NCBI GenBank assembly: GCA_026008535.1
Contig: BRKX01000017.1
Coordinates: 6,712,501 to 6,776,500 of the forward strand
Source of the DNA: Perilla frutescens
Taxonomy: Eukaryota > Streptophyta > Magnoliopsida > Lamiales > Lamiaceae
Reading direction: 5' to 3'
Length of the DNA: 64,000 nucleotides
The translations under genes were made by a program, and so were the position numbers. Below are positions 55,001 to 64,000 of this stretch, one piece after another. Below the pieces are notes generated by a model. It made no database searches. It was given only the letters and a program-made list of their open reading frames with translations, and was not told the origin of the DNA. The stretch's first letter is position 1, and every line of letters begins with the position of its first letter.

Positions 55001-57755
55001 CTCTTTTGTAGGAATTTGAAGATGTCTTTCCTGAAAAGATGCCACCGGGTTTGCCACCAATCAGAGGGATCGAGCACCAAATAGACTTTATGCCCGGTGC
55101 CATATTGCCAACCGACAGGCCTATCGAAGCAATCCCAAGGAGACTAAAGAGCTAGAACGTCAGATTCAAGAGCTGTTGGAAAAAGTGCAAATGAGGGAGA
55201 GCTTGAGCCCGTGTGTGAGTCCAGTGCTACTTGTGCTGAAGAAGGATGCATCCCTACGAATGTGTATTGACTGTTGAGCCGTCAACAACATTACGGTAAA
55301 GTATCGACATCCCATACCCCGTCTAGATGATATGTTAGATGAATTACATGGTGCCTGCATATTCTCTAAAATAGATTTAAGGAGTGGGTATCATCAGATT
55401 CGAATCAAAGAGGGGGATAACTGGAAAACGGTATTCATTACTAAGCTAGGTTCATATGAATGCTTAGTAATGGCGCCGTTTGGGTTAACTAACGCTCCTA
55501 GTACATTCATGTGTTTGATGAATCATGTGTTACATGTTTTATTGGTAGGTTTGTGGTAGTATACTTTGATGATTTATAGTAAGAACTAAGAAGAGCATGT
55601 AAGACATTTAAAATGTGTGGTAGAGGCTATGAGAAAAGAACAGTTGTATGCTAACTTAAAGATAAGGTTGTGTTTCTTGGATTTGTTGTCAGTGCAGATG
55701 GCGTATAGGTTGACAAAGAGAAAGTTCGAGCTATTCAAGAATGGCCGAGTCCTACTAATGCTGGAGAAGTTCACAGTTTCCATGGACTTACGAGTTTCTA
55801 TAGGAGATTTGTGCCACACTTTAGTAGTATCACAGCACCGATGACAGAAGTAATTAAAAAGAATGTGGAGTTTCATTGGGGAGAGGAATAAGAAAAGGTG
55901 TTTCAAACGCTTAAGGAGAAATTGACACACCCACCGGTACTATCTCTTCCTAACTTTTCTAAAATTTTTGAGGTAGAGTGTGATGCTTCTGGTGTTGGAA
56001 TTGATGTAGTGTTGACGCACGAGGTCCGCCCAATCGCCTACTTTAGCGAGAAGCTCGGAGGCACCATCACCAACTACCTGCCGTACGATAAACAGTTGTA
56101 CACACTCGTTCGGGCCTTGCAAGCATGGCAGCATTATCTGTGGTCTAAGAAATTTGTGATCCACACCGATCATGGGTCGTTGAAGCATTTGAAGGGGCAG
56201 CACAAGTTGAACAAGAGACATGCCCAATGGATGGAGTTCATTGAGACATTTCCATATCGAGTACAAGCAAGGTAAGGAGAATGTGGTAACTAATGCACTA
56301 TCGAAAAGGTATATATTACTCTCTACTTTAGATTCTAAGTTACTTGGATTTGATTGTATCAAGAACATGTATGTTGATGATGTAGATTTTGGAGAGGTCT
56401 ATGTTGCATGTGAGAAGTCTGATGATGGGAAGTTCTATAAGCATGACAGATTTCTATGCGTGATCTTTTATTGTTAGAGTCTCATGGTGGGGGCTGGATG
56501 GGGCATTTTGGGATAGCTAAGACTTTAGTTGTTTTAAGTGAACATTTCTTTTGGCCCCATATGAAGCGTGACGTGGAACGTGTTTGTGCTAAGTGTGTTA
56601 CTTATAGACAAGCTAAATCTAGAGTTCAGCCATATGGGTTGTATACACCTTTGCCTATTCTTACATCTCTTTGGATTGACGTATCTATGGATTTTGTGTT
56701 AGGTTTGCCTAGGAGTAAACGTGGTCATGATTCTATTTTTGTGGTTGTTGATAGGTTCTCTAAAATGGCGCATTTTATTCCATGTCATAAATCAATAATG
56801 CATCGCATGTAGCTGATTTGTTCTTTAAAGAAATTGTGCGTTTGCATGGCATGCCTAGAACGGTTATTTCTGATAGAGATGCTAATTTCTTGAAAGTTAT
56901 TTCTAGAAGATCTTGTGGTGTAAGTTAGGTACCAAGCTATTGTTTTCTACTACTTGTCATCCACAAACTGATGGTCAAACGGAGGTAGTAAATAGAACTT
57001 TGTCTACTTTGTTAAGGGCTATAATTAAAAAGAACATTAAAACTTGGGAAGAATGCTTGCTGCATGCTGAATTTGCATATAATAGGTCTGTATATTCTGC
57101 ATCTCAGTTTTCTCCATTTGAAATTGCATATGGTTTTAATCCTTTGACTCCGTTGGATTTAATTCCATTACCTGTGCAATAACATACTAACCTTGATGGG
57201 AAAAGGAGAGCTGATTTTGTGAAATAGATACATGAGAAGGCTATAGCAAACATAGAGTGGCGAACAGAGCAGTATACCGAGAAAGCCAACAAAAGGCGAC
57301 GGAAGGTCGTCTTCGTACTCGGCAAATGGGTTTGGGTGCATATGAAGAAGGAAAGATTTCCAGCTCAAAGGCGTTCCAAGTTGCTTCCTAGAGGGGACGG
57401 ACCATTTCAAGTGTTGGAGCACATCAATGACAGTGCGTATAAATTGGACTTACCAGGTGAGTATAAAGTAGGTTCATCATTCAATGTTGTTGATTTAAGT
57501 CCTTTTGATGTAGGTGACGAGCTGGACTTGAGGACAAATCCTTTTCAAGAGGAGGGGAATGATGTGAATCGCGTCGAGGACGTGCACGTGCCAAATCCCA
57601 TTAAAGTGTTGGAGGGGCCCGTGACTAGATTGAAGGCCAAAAAGTTCAAGGAAGTCCTCAATGGGTTTATCCAAGGAGCTGAACCCGAGTTCAAGTGGAG
57701 GATGTTAATTTCAACCGCGAGCGACATGAACGCGAGCGAGATCGTGAATATTTAG
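55001..57755 (+). pseudogene. pol: Element G reverse transcriptase, RNase H, integrase and LTR-encoded tail
   Basis: Reverse transcriptase pieces: EFEDVFPEKMPPGLPPIRGI, then MLDELHGACIFSKIDLRSGY and FGLTNAPSTFMCLMNHVL. A base loss near 55540 precedes VVYFDDL and a stop (about 55556-55578). RNase H: VECDASGVGIDVVLTHEVRP, HTDHGSLKHLKGQHKLNKRH. Integrase: HFGIAKTLVVLSEHFFWPHM, CAKCVT, WIDVSMDFVLGLPRSK, HPQTDGQTEVVNRTLSTLLR. Stops and frame changes at about 55273, 55890, 56270, 56475, 56812 and 57182. The last frame (57336-57755) runs through AGAGGAGGGGAA into the LTR with GPVTRLKAKKFKEVLNGF. Confidence 0.8.
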
Positions 57756-58190
57756 CTAATTCCGAATTTAATTCTTATTTTCGGATTTTGGGCTTATTTT
57801 ATTTTATTTTTGGATTATTTTGGGCTTGTTTGTTTCCTAATTGGTTTAGAACTCTAATAAGGTTTTACTTAATTTTGTCCAACCTATATAAGGGTTGTAA
57901 ACATCCTTTTGGAATAGATTATTATTCATTCTATCCAGATTAAAACGTGAGTTATCATATTTTCGCTCTAGAGAATTTATCCAAGTTTCACCATACACCG
58001 TGAGATTCAATTGACTTATCAAATGGATCCAACATCCCCGTTCATGATGTCCACACATAATTCAAGTTCGTGTTTCCAATTGTCAGCGGGTTCCGGATCA
58101 ATATCCGTGGTTCAATGTCTTTGTGCTGTTAGGGTTTAGGATTTCCATCCATCCGTCGTGTAACCTGATACTCTTGGAAGAGATTCATCA
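57560..58190 (+). repeat. Element G 3' LTR (right edge approximate)
   Basis: It starts TGATGTGAATC directly after the purine tract. TATA box TATATAAGG at 57885-57893. It ends probably at ATTCATCA near 58190, by the ATCA ending of related LTRs. No second copy is in the window to test this. Confidence 0.55.
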
Positions 58191-59186
58191 TCATCATTAT
58201 CTGCCGACGAGAATTGCATCATTAACACTGGTCACGACTTGAGTTAACTCAACTTTTGTTCAAGAAATGGATGAAGAGAAATGAAATGAGGGCCTATTAA
58301 TTGAAAATTTTAACCTCGCACGGTTATAATTTTTCCAATATATATAAATATCTAATAACATAATTTTGAACGCTATTACTTTTTAAAAATATGATCAAAA
58401 ACACTTTATTATCTTTATTGGTGTCAAGAATTCATTTGATCTCAGCTTTCTATTCAGACTTCAAAGACATCAGTTTTTAAAGAGATACTTTTCAAAAAAT
58501 AAATTAAAGAACCCATTTTTAATATCAAAATTTCAACACAAATCAATCTCAAAGAAACCCATGAAATTCATCACGAATACTCACATTAGCATAAGAGAAT
58601 AGTACAGTTTCAATTCAATTACTGGCTTCTGGATTAAAGGCAAAATCATGAGACCGAGAGAAGGTCGAGAGCAAGAGAGAGACAGAGGACAGACGGGTTT
58701 CTTGAGTCTTCAGTTCACCGATTCAGGTTCAAAGGCTATGGTTGTTTAATTGCTTTAAATGTTTGCTTTCGTTAGGATATTAATATTAATTAAAAATAAA
58801 TTATTAAAAAAAGTAAAAAAAAAAAAAGGGAAAGAAGAAGAGGGGGTGGGATAGGCCGTGGGCGGCCGCCATACCAACTGGGTTAAAAAAATCAAGCCCA
58901 GCCCGCCAAAAAAGAGGTCTGGTTGGGCCAGCCCTAGGAGTCTGTCTTATTTTGACAGCTCGAAACATTTATACTTAAATCTAAATGTTAATTCTCAGTC
59001 ACAATTATGCAATGCATGTCTTATGATAGATGATGAACAGGGCTCAGAGCATATATCAATGAGGAAACATTATGAACTTGTTCCAATCACATAGTAAACG
59101 TTGTGTGACGAGATCCATCGATACAAGCATGCTTTCTGGTTGCATAGATACAAAATAATAGTAACGGTCATAAAATCAAGAGGACG
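58191..59186. other. Spacer between element G and the SCD1 coding end
   Basis: AT-rich DNA with a purine-rich stretch (about 58640-58700), a poly-A/GA run (58800-58850) and a GC-rich patch (58855-58930). The part next to 59187 is probably the 3' untranslated region of SCD1 on the minus strand. No ORF with recognisable content is seen. Confidence 0.5.
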
Positions 59187-62100
59187 TCAGATGTTAATAG
59201 TTGCATCCCACAACCTAAGCATCCCGTTACGTCCGCCGCTACAGATCCTCTTCCTTTCGAGGTCAGAAGCCACGCATCTAACCTGTAACCACCCACAACA
59301 TTCCCAAACCAACCCAGTCAGGATTATGATAACCAAAATTTCAATTCCATTTAGATTTTAGGTTACCCAAACAAAAAGCTACTACCAAAAATTAATGCGT
59401 GAAAATTCCAATAGTCTATCTAGGTCTTAGTAACCGAATGAAAGTAGCCAATTTCAATTACAAAGCGACAGTTATCATGTTTCATCATTTGAGTTAATTG
59501 CATTGCCACAGTAAATGCAACATTTTTCACAATTGTTCAATAATTATTATCATCATCAGTAACTAAACATTCATCTCGCAGAAAAGCTGTACAGCTACAA
59601 TTTGATTGCTGTACTTATGAGGAACACAATCAGAGGAGAACAATGTGAACACACTAACAAAAAATAACTGAAAGATTGTACATGTAAATATATCTTATAT
59701 ATATATATACACATACATACATATATATAACTTTTTTTCAAAAGATGTCAAATACTTGTTAGAACACTGTTATAGCCACAAAGAAATGCAACTTCGAGCT
59801 TCATGTTACAAAAAACAACAAATTTCCAGTAACAGGTTTGAAAAGAATAAATCTTTTCTCAAGAGAGAAGGGCATAGAATCTAGGAGCAAGTTAGATATA
59901 TTAGAGAGCTAGTTAAATACGATTATCTTTTATGACCAATTTGATACTTCAGAGATGCTTATCATTTACCTACACTATCAAGCAAATAAATGGATTCCAA
60001 AATGAGAAGGTTAATCGAGTCCATGGGATCTGCAGAACTAATTTGAACATATATATAAGTGAGCACACACTCCCAAAGAGAAGAAAAAAAACACTATGAG
60101 CCCTCAAAGGATCAGCATACTGCTCAGGATACCATAATAGAGCATAGATCATAGTAAAGTAAGACCTCAATCAATTGCATCATAAATAAATACAAGTAAA
60201 GGTACTAACAACTAAGTAGAGAGGAAAAATCTAACCATAGCAATTGCTTTTTGTGGAGTCCTGTAGAGTTGCCAACTAGCCATCTTTGAACCTGTACTCG
60301 AGAGTCCACTAACTCTCTCTTGAGGTCGATGGAAAAGGGACATCGAATTATCACCAGCTCCTATCCCCAACCACTGTTCGCCGGCATTTATAGAAAGTAT
60401 GGGAGAACTATGAATGGTCACATTCTTAACACTTCTTATACCACCTATAAAATCAAAAGTATTAGATGCAAATGTATTAATATTAGCCTTGATCAAGAAA
60501 AACCTATATTTCAATGAAAATAATTCAAAAATAGTAAGGATAGTTAGATTTGGCTAATAGTTTATGTTACACATCTTATACCACCTATAAAATAAATTTA
60601 TAGACAGTATGGTAGAACTATGAAAAATGACTTCCTCTGGCAATTTGCACCCTACTGTGTTTATGGAGTAACCTCCAGAGTATGCTGCTCCTGGGGAAAA
60701 TGCTACTAAGGTCTGCAAACTCAAGAAGGCTATATATGGTCTTGAACAAAGCCCCAGAGCATGGCTTAATAAATTCAGTATTGTCCTTGGAGCTATTGAC
60801 TTCAAGCAATGCACATCTGATCATTCTGTGTTTAATAAGGATATGGGGCATCCTAAGTATTTCTTAGGTATTGAGATTGCTCACAACAAATCTGAAGTTT
60901 CTCTATGTAAATAAAAAGTATACTACTGATTTACTGAAAGAAACTGTATTACTTGGAACGAAGCCAATTGATACTCCGATGGATATCAATCCAAGTGTTT
61001 GGGATGCCAGTGAAGAGTTACTTGAGGATAAGGTATAGAAGACTTGTTGGAAAACTCATCTACTTAACAGTAACACAACCTAACATTTCTTTCGTAGTTG
61101 GAGTAGCCAGTTGCTTTATGGATAAGCCGGAGCAAGTTCCCTGCGATGCTGCTATTAGAATTCTTCGGTATATCAAAAAATCTCCAGGGAAAAAATTGTT
61201 GTTTCTGAAAAATGGTCATCTAAAGATTGAAGCTTATTCTGATGTTGATTATACTGGTTTGAAGACTGACAGAAGGTCTACCTCTGGATATTGTACTTAT
61301 GTTGGGGGAAATTTGACCGTTGCTAGATCTTCTACAGAGGCTGAGTAGGAAATGGCTGAGATGATTTGGATGAAGAATCTGCTCGAGGAACTGGGGTCTA
61401 CTTCAAATGAATCACTGCTCATTGTGATATCCAAGCGGCTATTCACATTGCAAATAATCCAGTTTTTCACGAGGACTAAGCATATTGAGGTTGATTGTCA
61501 CTATATTTGTGAATGTGTACTAGGCCAGAAAATAGCCACTCCATTCACTTCATCTTCCAACCAAGTTGCGGTATCTTTACTAAACCGTTAGGAGGAAAAC
61601 AGTTCTCCAAACTTTGTGACAAGTATGATTGATATATATGCTCCAGCTTGAGGGGGAGAGCGATTTATTATGTGTGCGTGTATTATATCCTGTATATTTC
61701 TAGTGTATAACCTGTATGGTAGTTAGATATCCCATTTTAGGTTTAGATACAACCTAGTATCTTTTTCCTCTATATATAGAAGAGTCTCTGATATCCATAA
61801 TACACACAAATCCTTTTCTCCAGATAATATGTTACTGTTTATTCTACTCTACAGAGGCAATAGATGGGGAATATTTTCTTCATCTAGTTTCAACAGTCAA
61901 ATCGGAAATAAGTAACTGCATGAATAATTTAGAGCATTGAATAAATATTAAATGTATATCAAGAGTTATCATATCTGCTTCATTTTTCTCATTATATCAG
62001 TTATGTAAGTGTAAATTGCACTTTAATACCTACATTTTGGGCTTTATTTCAAAAATAACCTACTTTTTAAAAATTAACAAAGCGATACCCACTTTTTCAA

Positions 62101-63670
62101 AGACTTTGCAAATATAACATTTGATCAATTTTTCGATTCGAAATCCTATATAATTGATTGCATTTTAAGATTTCTTGATTAGATTTTGTTTTTACGCCAT
62201 TGGGGAAATAAAAATCTTCAAATACAATCAATTACGTAGTATTTTTGAGTCGGAAAATTGATCAAATGTAGACTTCCAAATTTTTTTTAAACTGACTATT
62301 GTTTTTCATTTTTTAAAAAGTAGGTTATTTTTTAAAAGGAACCCAAATATAGGTATTAAAATGTAATTCACCCTTCTTTTAATTTGGGTTCCGGTTTGCA
62401 GAGTCGTGCGAAAAGATAATAGAAAACTTGCCAAAATATTATAAAATTGAGAGCCCAAATGTTGTTTGTTTGAGATCATTGGAAAATTAAAATAATTGAT
62501 TTTCAAATTATTGACTGTATTCAGGCTAGTCTTTGTATAGGAATTTTGAGGAGAGAACTATGGCCGTAGATATTAAATTATGTCAAGAGAAATTGTTGGG
62601 AGAAATATATTTGAGTAAAAATTAATATTCGTAAAAAAAATGGGTAGATATTTTAGCATATATGTCAAATTATGACTGGAAAATGAAATGTAGAATTGAG
62701 AGAAATGGTCTCTGAAATTCAGGACAAATAGATCCTAGAACTGACGGTTCAAAACTGCATTTAGGTTTCCAAACAAACACATACTAAATAGAAGCAGGCA
62801 TTAAATATCTCAATTGTTAAAAAGCCTGGAATAAGCAGCATGGCGAAAAGCATCAAACTGTATCTACGAGTTTCAATATATGTTAATAAAACTAAAATCA
62901 TCGCTCTTACCATCATCAGTTTCCCAAAACCGAATAAGTCCATCATTTGATCCTGAATACATGACAATTGTGTCAAAGCAAAGTTAGTACTGTAAGTTCT
63001 CACATATCTATACTCAAGCCAAAAAGAACTTGATCTTAACCTGTAATAATTCCTTTATCAGTTATAGAGTATTCCACACAGAGAACCGGACCATCATGGC
63101 AAGCAAGAACAGCTTCACATGTTCCTTGAGAGACAGACCACACTCGGGCAGTCCAATCATCACTACCTGTTATTACAGTGTCTCCAACCATTCTTATAGA
63201 CCTGTGCGGTCACCATGGAATGTTTAATCACCAAAATTAGATGAAGCACGATTTTTCAAAGACCAACACACTTACCTAATCCATTTTGAATGACCTGACA
63301 GCTTGTGCATCTGTCTACCAGCCCTAATGTCCCAAATGTTTGCAACCCTTAAAATAATGTGAGAAAAGTCAAGCTAGCACACTAGGCAAGGAAGGAAAAG
63401 AATTACCAGCTATGGGAGAGGTCATCACAGATATATTTTCCTTTCAGAAAATTTCTTAAAAAATAGACAAGAAGTTTAAGAGGCTTACCCATCTCTGCCT
63501 CCAGCAGCCAAGATCCCGCTTGAGTCGTCATATTCCATGCAGAGAACTGCACTTGAAAAACGGCCTACTGTTGCGACACAGGTATCTGTCCTCACATCCC
63601 ACATCTTCACAGTGCCATCATGTGCGGCTGTGAGGACACGCTCACCAGAAAGCATCCGTACAATGCTGAC
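59187..63670 (-). CDS. SCD1: SCD1-like DENN/WD-repeat protein, C-terminal six exons (5' part outside window)
   Basis: Minus-strand exons, each bounded by AG acceptor and GT donor and in phase: 63670-63489, 63347-63276, 63201-63041, 62952-62911, 60444-60236 and 59282-59187 (stop 59189-59187). They encode WD40 blades: VLTAAHDGTVKMWDV, VANIWDIRAGRQMHKLSGH, VITGSDDWTARVWSV, SNDGLIRFWE, WLGIGAGDNSMSLFHRP and ICSGGRNGMLRLWDATINI at the C-terminus. I recognise this as the C-terminal propeller of STOMATAL CYTOKINESIS DEFECTIVE 1, whose DENN domain (outside the window) makes it a guanine-nucleotide exchange factor for RabE GTPases in exocytosis, endocytosis and cytokinesis. No damage is seen in these exons, so the gene is probably active. 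The 2.47-kb intron (62910-60445) holds transposon remains. Confidence 0.88.
59283..60235 (-). other. SCD1 last intron, with TA-rich microsatellite
   Basis: GT at 60235-60234 and AG at 59284-59283. AT-rich. A TA/CATA simple repeat lies at about 59686-59729. Nothing else is recognised in it. Confidence 0.75.
60571..60631. repeat. Scrambled duplicate of an SCD1 exon edge inside the intron
   Basis: CTTATACCACCTATAAAAT at about 60575-60593 repeats the exon/acceptor border at 60435-60453. TTATAGACAGTATGGTAGAA (from 60597) repeats exon bases from about 60389. Their order is reversed relative to the exon, so this is not a simple tandem copy. Confidence 0.7.
60669..61853 (+). pseudogene. Ty1/Copia remnant in SCD1 intron (reverse transcriptase, RNase H, 3' end)
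   Basis: Opposite to SCD1. It starts inside reverse transcriptase (PPEYAAPGENATKVCKLKKA, IYGLEQSPRAWLNKF, CTSDHSVFNKD) and jumps straight to MGHPKYFLGIEIAHNKSEV, so the segment with the YVDD box is deleted. RNase H follows (YRRLVGKLIYLTVTQPNISF, EAYSDVDYTGLKTDRRSTSG, ARSSTEAE then TAG at 61347, and KHIEVDCHYI). A purine tract (CTTGAGGGGGAGAG, about 61647-61660) and LTR-like DNA ending near 61853 (CTACTCTACA) close it. The 5' part is absent. Confidence 0.8.
62008..62373. mobile_element. Foldback MITE-like element in SCD1 intron
   Basis: About 366 bp forming one long imperfect palindrome. Left arm GTAAATTGCACTTTAATACC...AAAATAACCTACTTTTTAAA; right arm is its reverse complement (GGTTATTTTTTAAAAGGAAC...TTAAAATGTAATTCACCC). 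Inner arms around ATTTGATCAATTTTTCGA and AATTGATTGCATTT also pair, with the centre near 62195. No coding capacity. I see no clear target duplication. Confidence 0.7.
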
Positions 63671-64000
63671 CTGAAAAGAAACATGACAAGCATTAGTGGA
63701 AGTAATGATGACTATGATGATACAAAAATGAAATAATAAGCATATCAATCATATAGGCACGCATATATATTATATCCAATGAACAGCGAGACAAATCAGG
63801 ATGTGCGAATTGGTTAAAGAAACTCAGGACAAGAGCATCAATGAAATAACTGCAACCATCGGCTGAAGTAGTTATACAGAGGTTACAGCATACTATCCCG
63901 CAGTCAATGGTATTTACTATGTCAATAATGACAGGGAACACAATTTATGGCTTTATGTTATTAAACAGGACAGAAAGACAAGTCCCCAAACAACACCAGA
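63671..64000 (-). other. SCD1 intron sequence upstream of the first visible exon
   Basis: Acceptor TTTTCAG ends at 63671 on the minus strand. No WD-repeat coding is recognised from here to the window edge, so the upstream exon is probably outside. Confidence 0.6.

Larger units (their letters stand above)
54018..58190 (+). mobile_element. Element G: decayed CRM-like Gypsy element, 5' end missing
   Basis: It begins inside gag, just before the zinc knuckle, and runs through protease, reverse transcriptase, RNase H and integrase into a 3' LTR (from 57560). It has many stops and frame changes and is the most decayed of the pol-bearing elements. Its 5' LTR and gag N-terminus are not in the window. 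The right LTR edge near 58190 is an estimate. Confidence 0.75.

Noticed and set aside
54995..55015. TTTATCTCTTTTGTAG/GAATTTGAAG looks like an intron acceptor in element G.
   Set aside because: The reading frame across it matches the usual polyprotein (SILSLL then EFEDVF), with one stop codon in place of Gln. It is coding with a mutation, not a splice site.
1..58190. Search for CRISPR arrays, bacterial operons, tRNA or rRNA genes.
   Set aside because: None present. Regular repeats are LTRs or short satellites, and the tRNA-like words are primer-binding sites.
58855..58935. GC-rich patch with CCAACTGGGTTA (minus TAACCCAGTTGG) resembling a tRNA/SINE A box beside a poly-A run.
   Set aside because: Too short, no B box or target duplication, and no second copy in the window.
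59686..59729. TA-rich repeat considered as a promoter or origin.
   Set aside because: It is an ordinary microsatellite inside an SCD1 intron.
60212..60514. Longer reading of the SCD1 exon beyond 60444 and below 60236.
   Set aside because: AG at 60446-60445 and GT at 60235-60234 bound the exon and keep phase with its neighbours; the extra codons are intron.

Overview
The window is a block of plant nuclear heterochromatin-like DNA, almost certainly from a eudicot, beside one single-copy host gene. About 58 kb is a pile of nested Ty3/Gypsy LTR retrotransposons. The last 5 kb holds the 3' part of a WD-repeat gene that I identify as SCD1 (DENN/WD-repeat RabGEF), read on the minus strand. I see no bacterial-type genes, CRISPR, tRNA or rRNA.

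Left pile. Element B is an Athila-type Gypsy on the minus strand, about 23002-44352 in the window, with its 3' end beyond the left edge. It contains element I, a gag-only non-autonomous element on the plus strand (before 1 to 23001). The 3' LTR of I was hit by element A, a 19.7-kb Athila on the plus strand (3147-22816, target duplication TCTAG). The pol of A was hit by element C, a CRM-like chromovirus on the plus strand (7202-15154, target duplication CATGT). This part of the nest is four levels deep. The integrase of B was hit a second time by element D, another gag-only element (26528-38975, target duplication TGTTG). D was in turn split by element E, a CRM-like element on the minus strand (28041-36239), which is the best preserved autonomous-type element here.

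Right pile. Element F (44353 to about 53628, plus strand, CRM-like) cuts the 5' LTR of B. Its pol is interrupted by a 2.4-kb solo LTR of another Gypsy family (49399-51763, target duplication GTAAA), and an internal deletion fused its integrase gene to its 3' LTR. It is followed by a chimeric LTR end and by a decayed element G (about 54018-58190).

Host end. Six exons of SCD1 lie between 63670 and 59187. Its 2.5-kb intron carries a Ty1/Copia fragment and a foldback MITE.

How the elements relate. I, C, D, E, F and G share LTR ends (TGATG/TGATA...ATCA), a tRNA-Met-type primer site and, in five of them, an A-rich leader. They also share an unusual habit: the polyprotein frame runs through the polypurine tract into the 3' LTR, which encodes a short basic tail. 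A and B use a tRNA-Asp-type primer site and carry the ATHILA-family ORF downstream of pol. Every pol gene in the window is broken. The most interesting items are the gag-acidic-tail protein shared by I and D, the LTR-encoded tails, and a candidate internal promoter with a 5'UTR intron in B.
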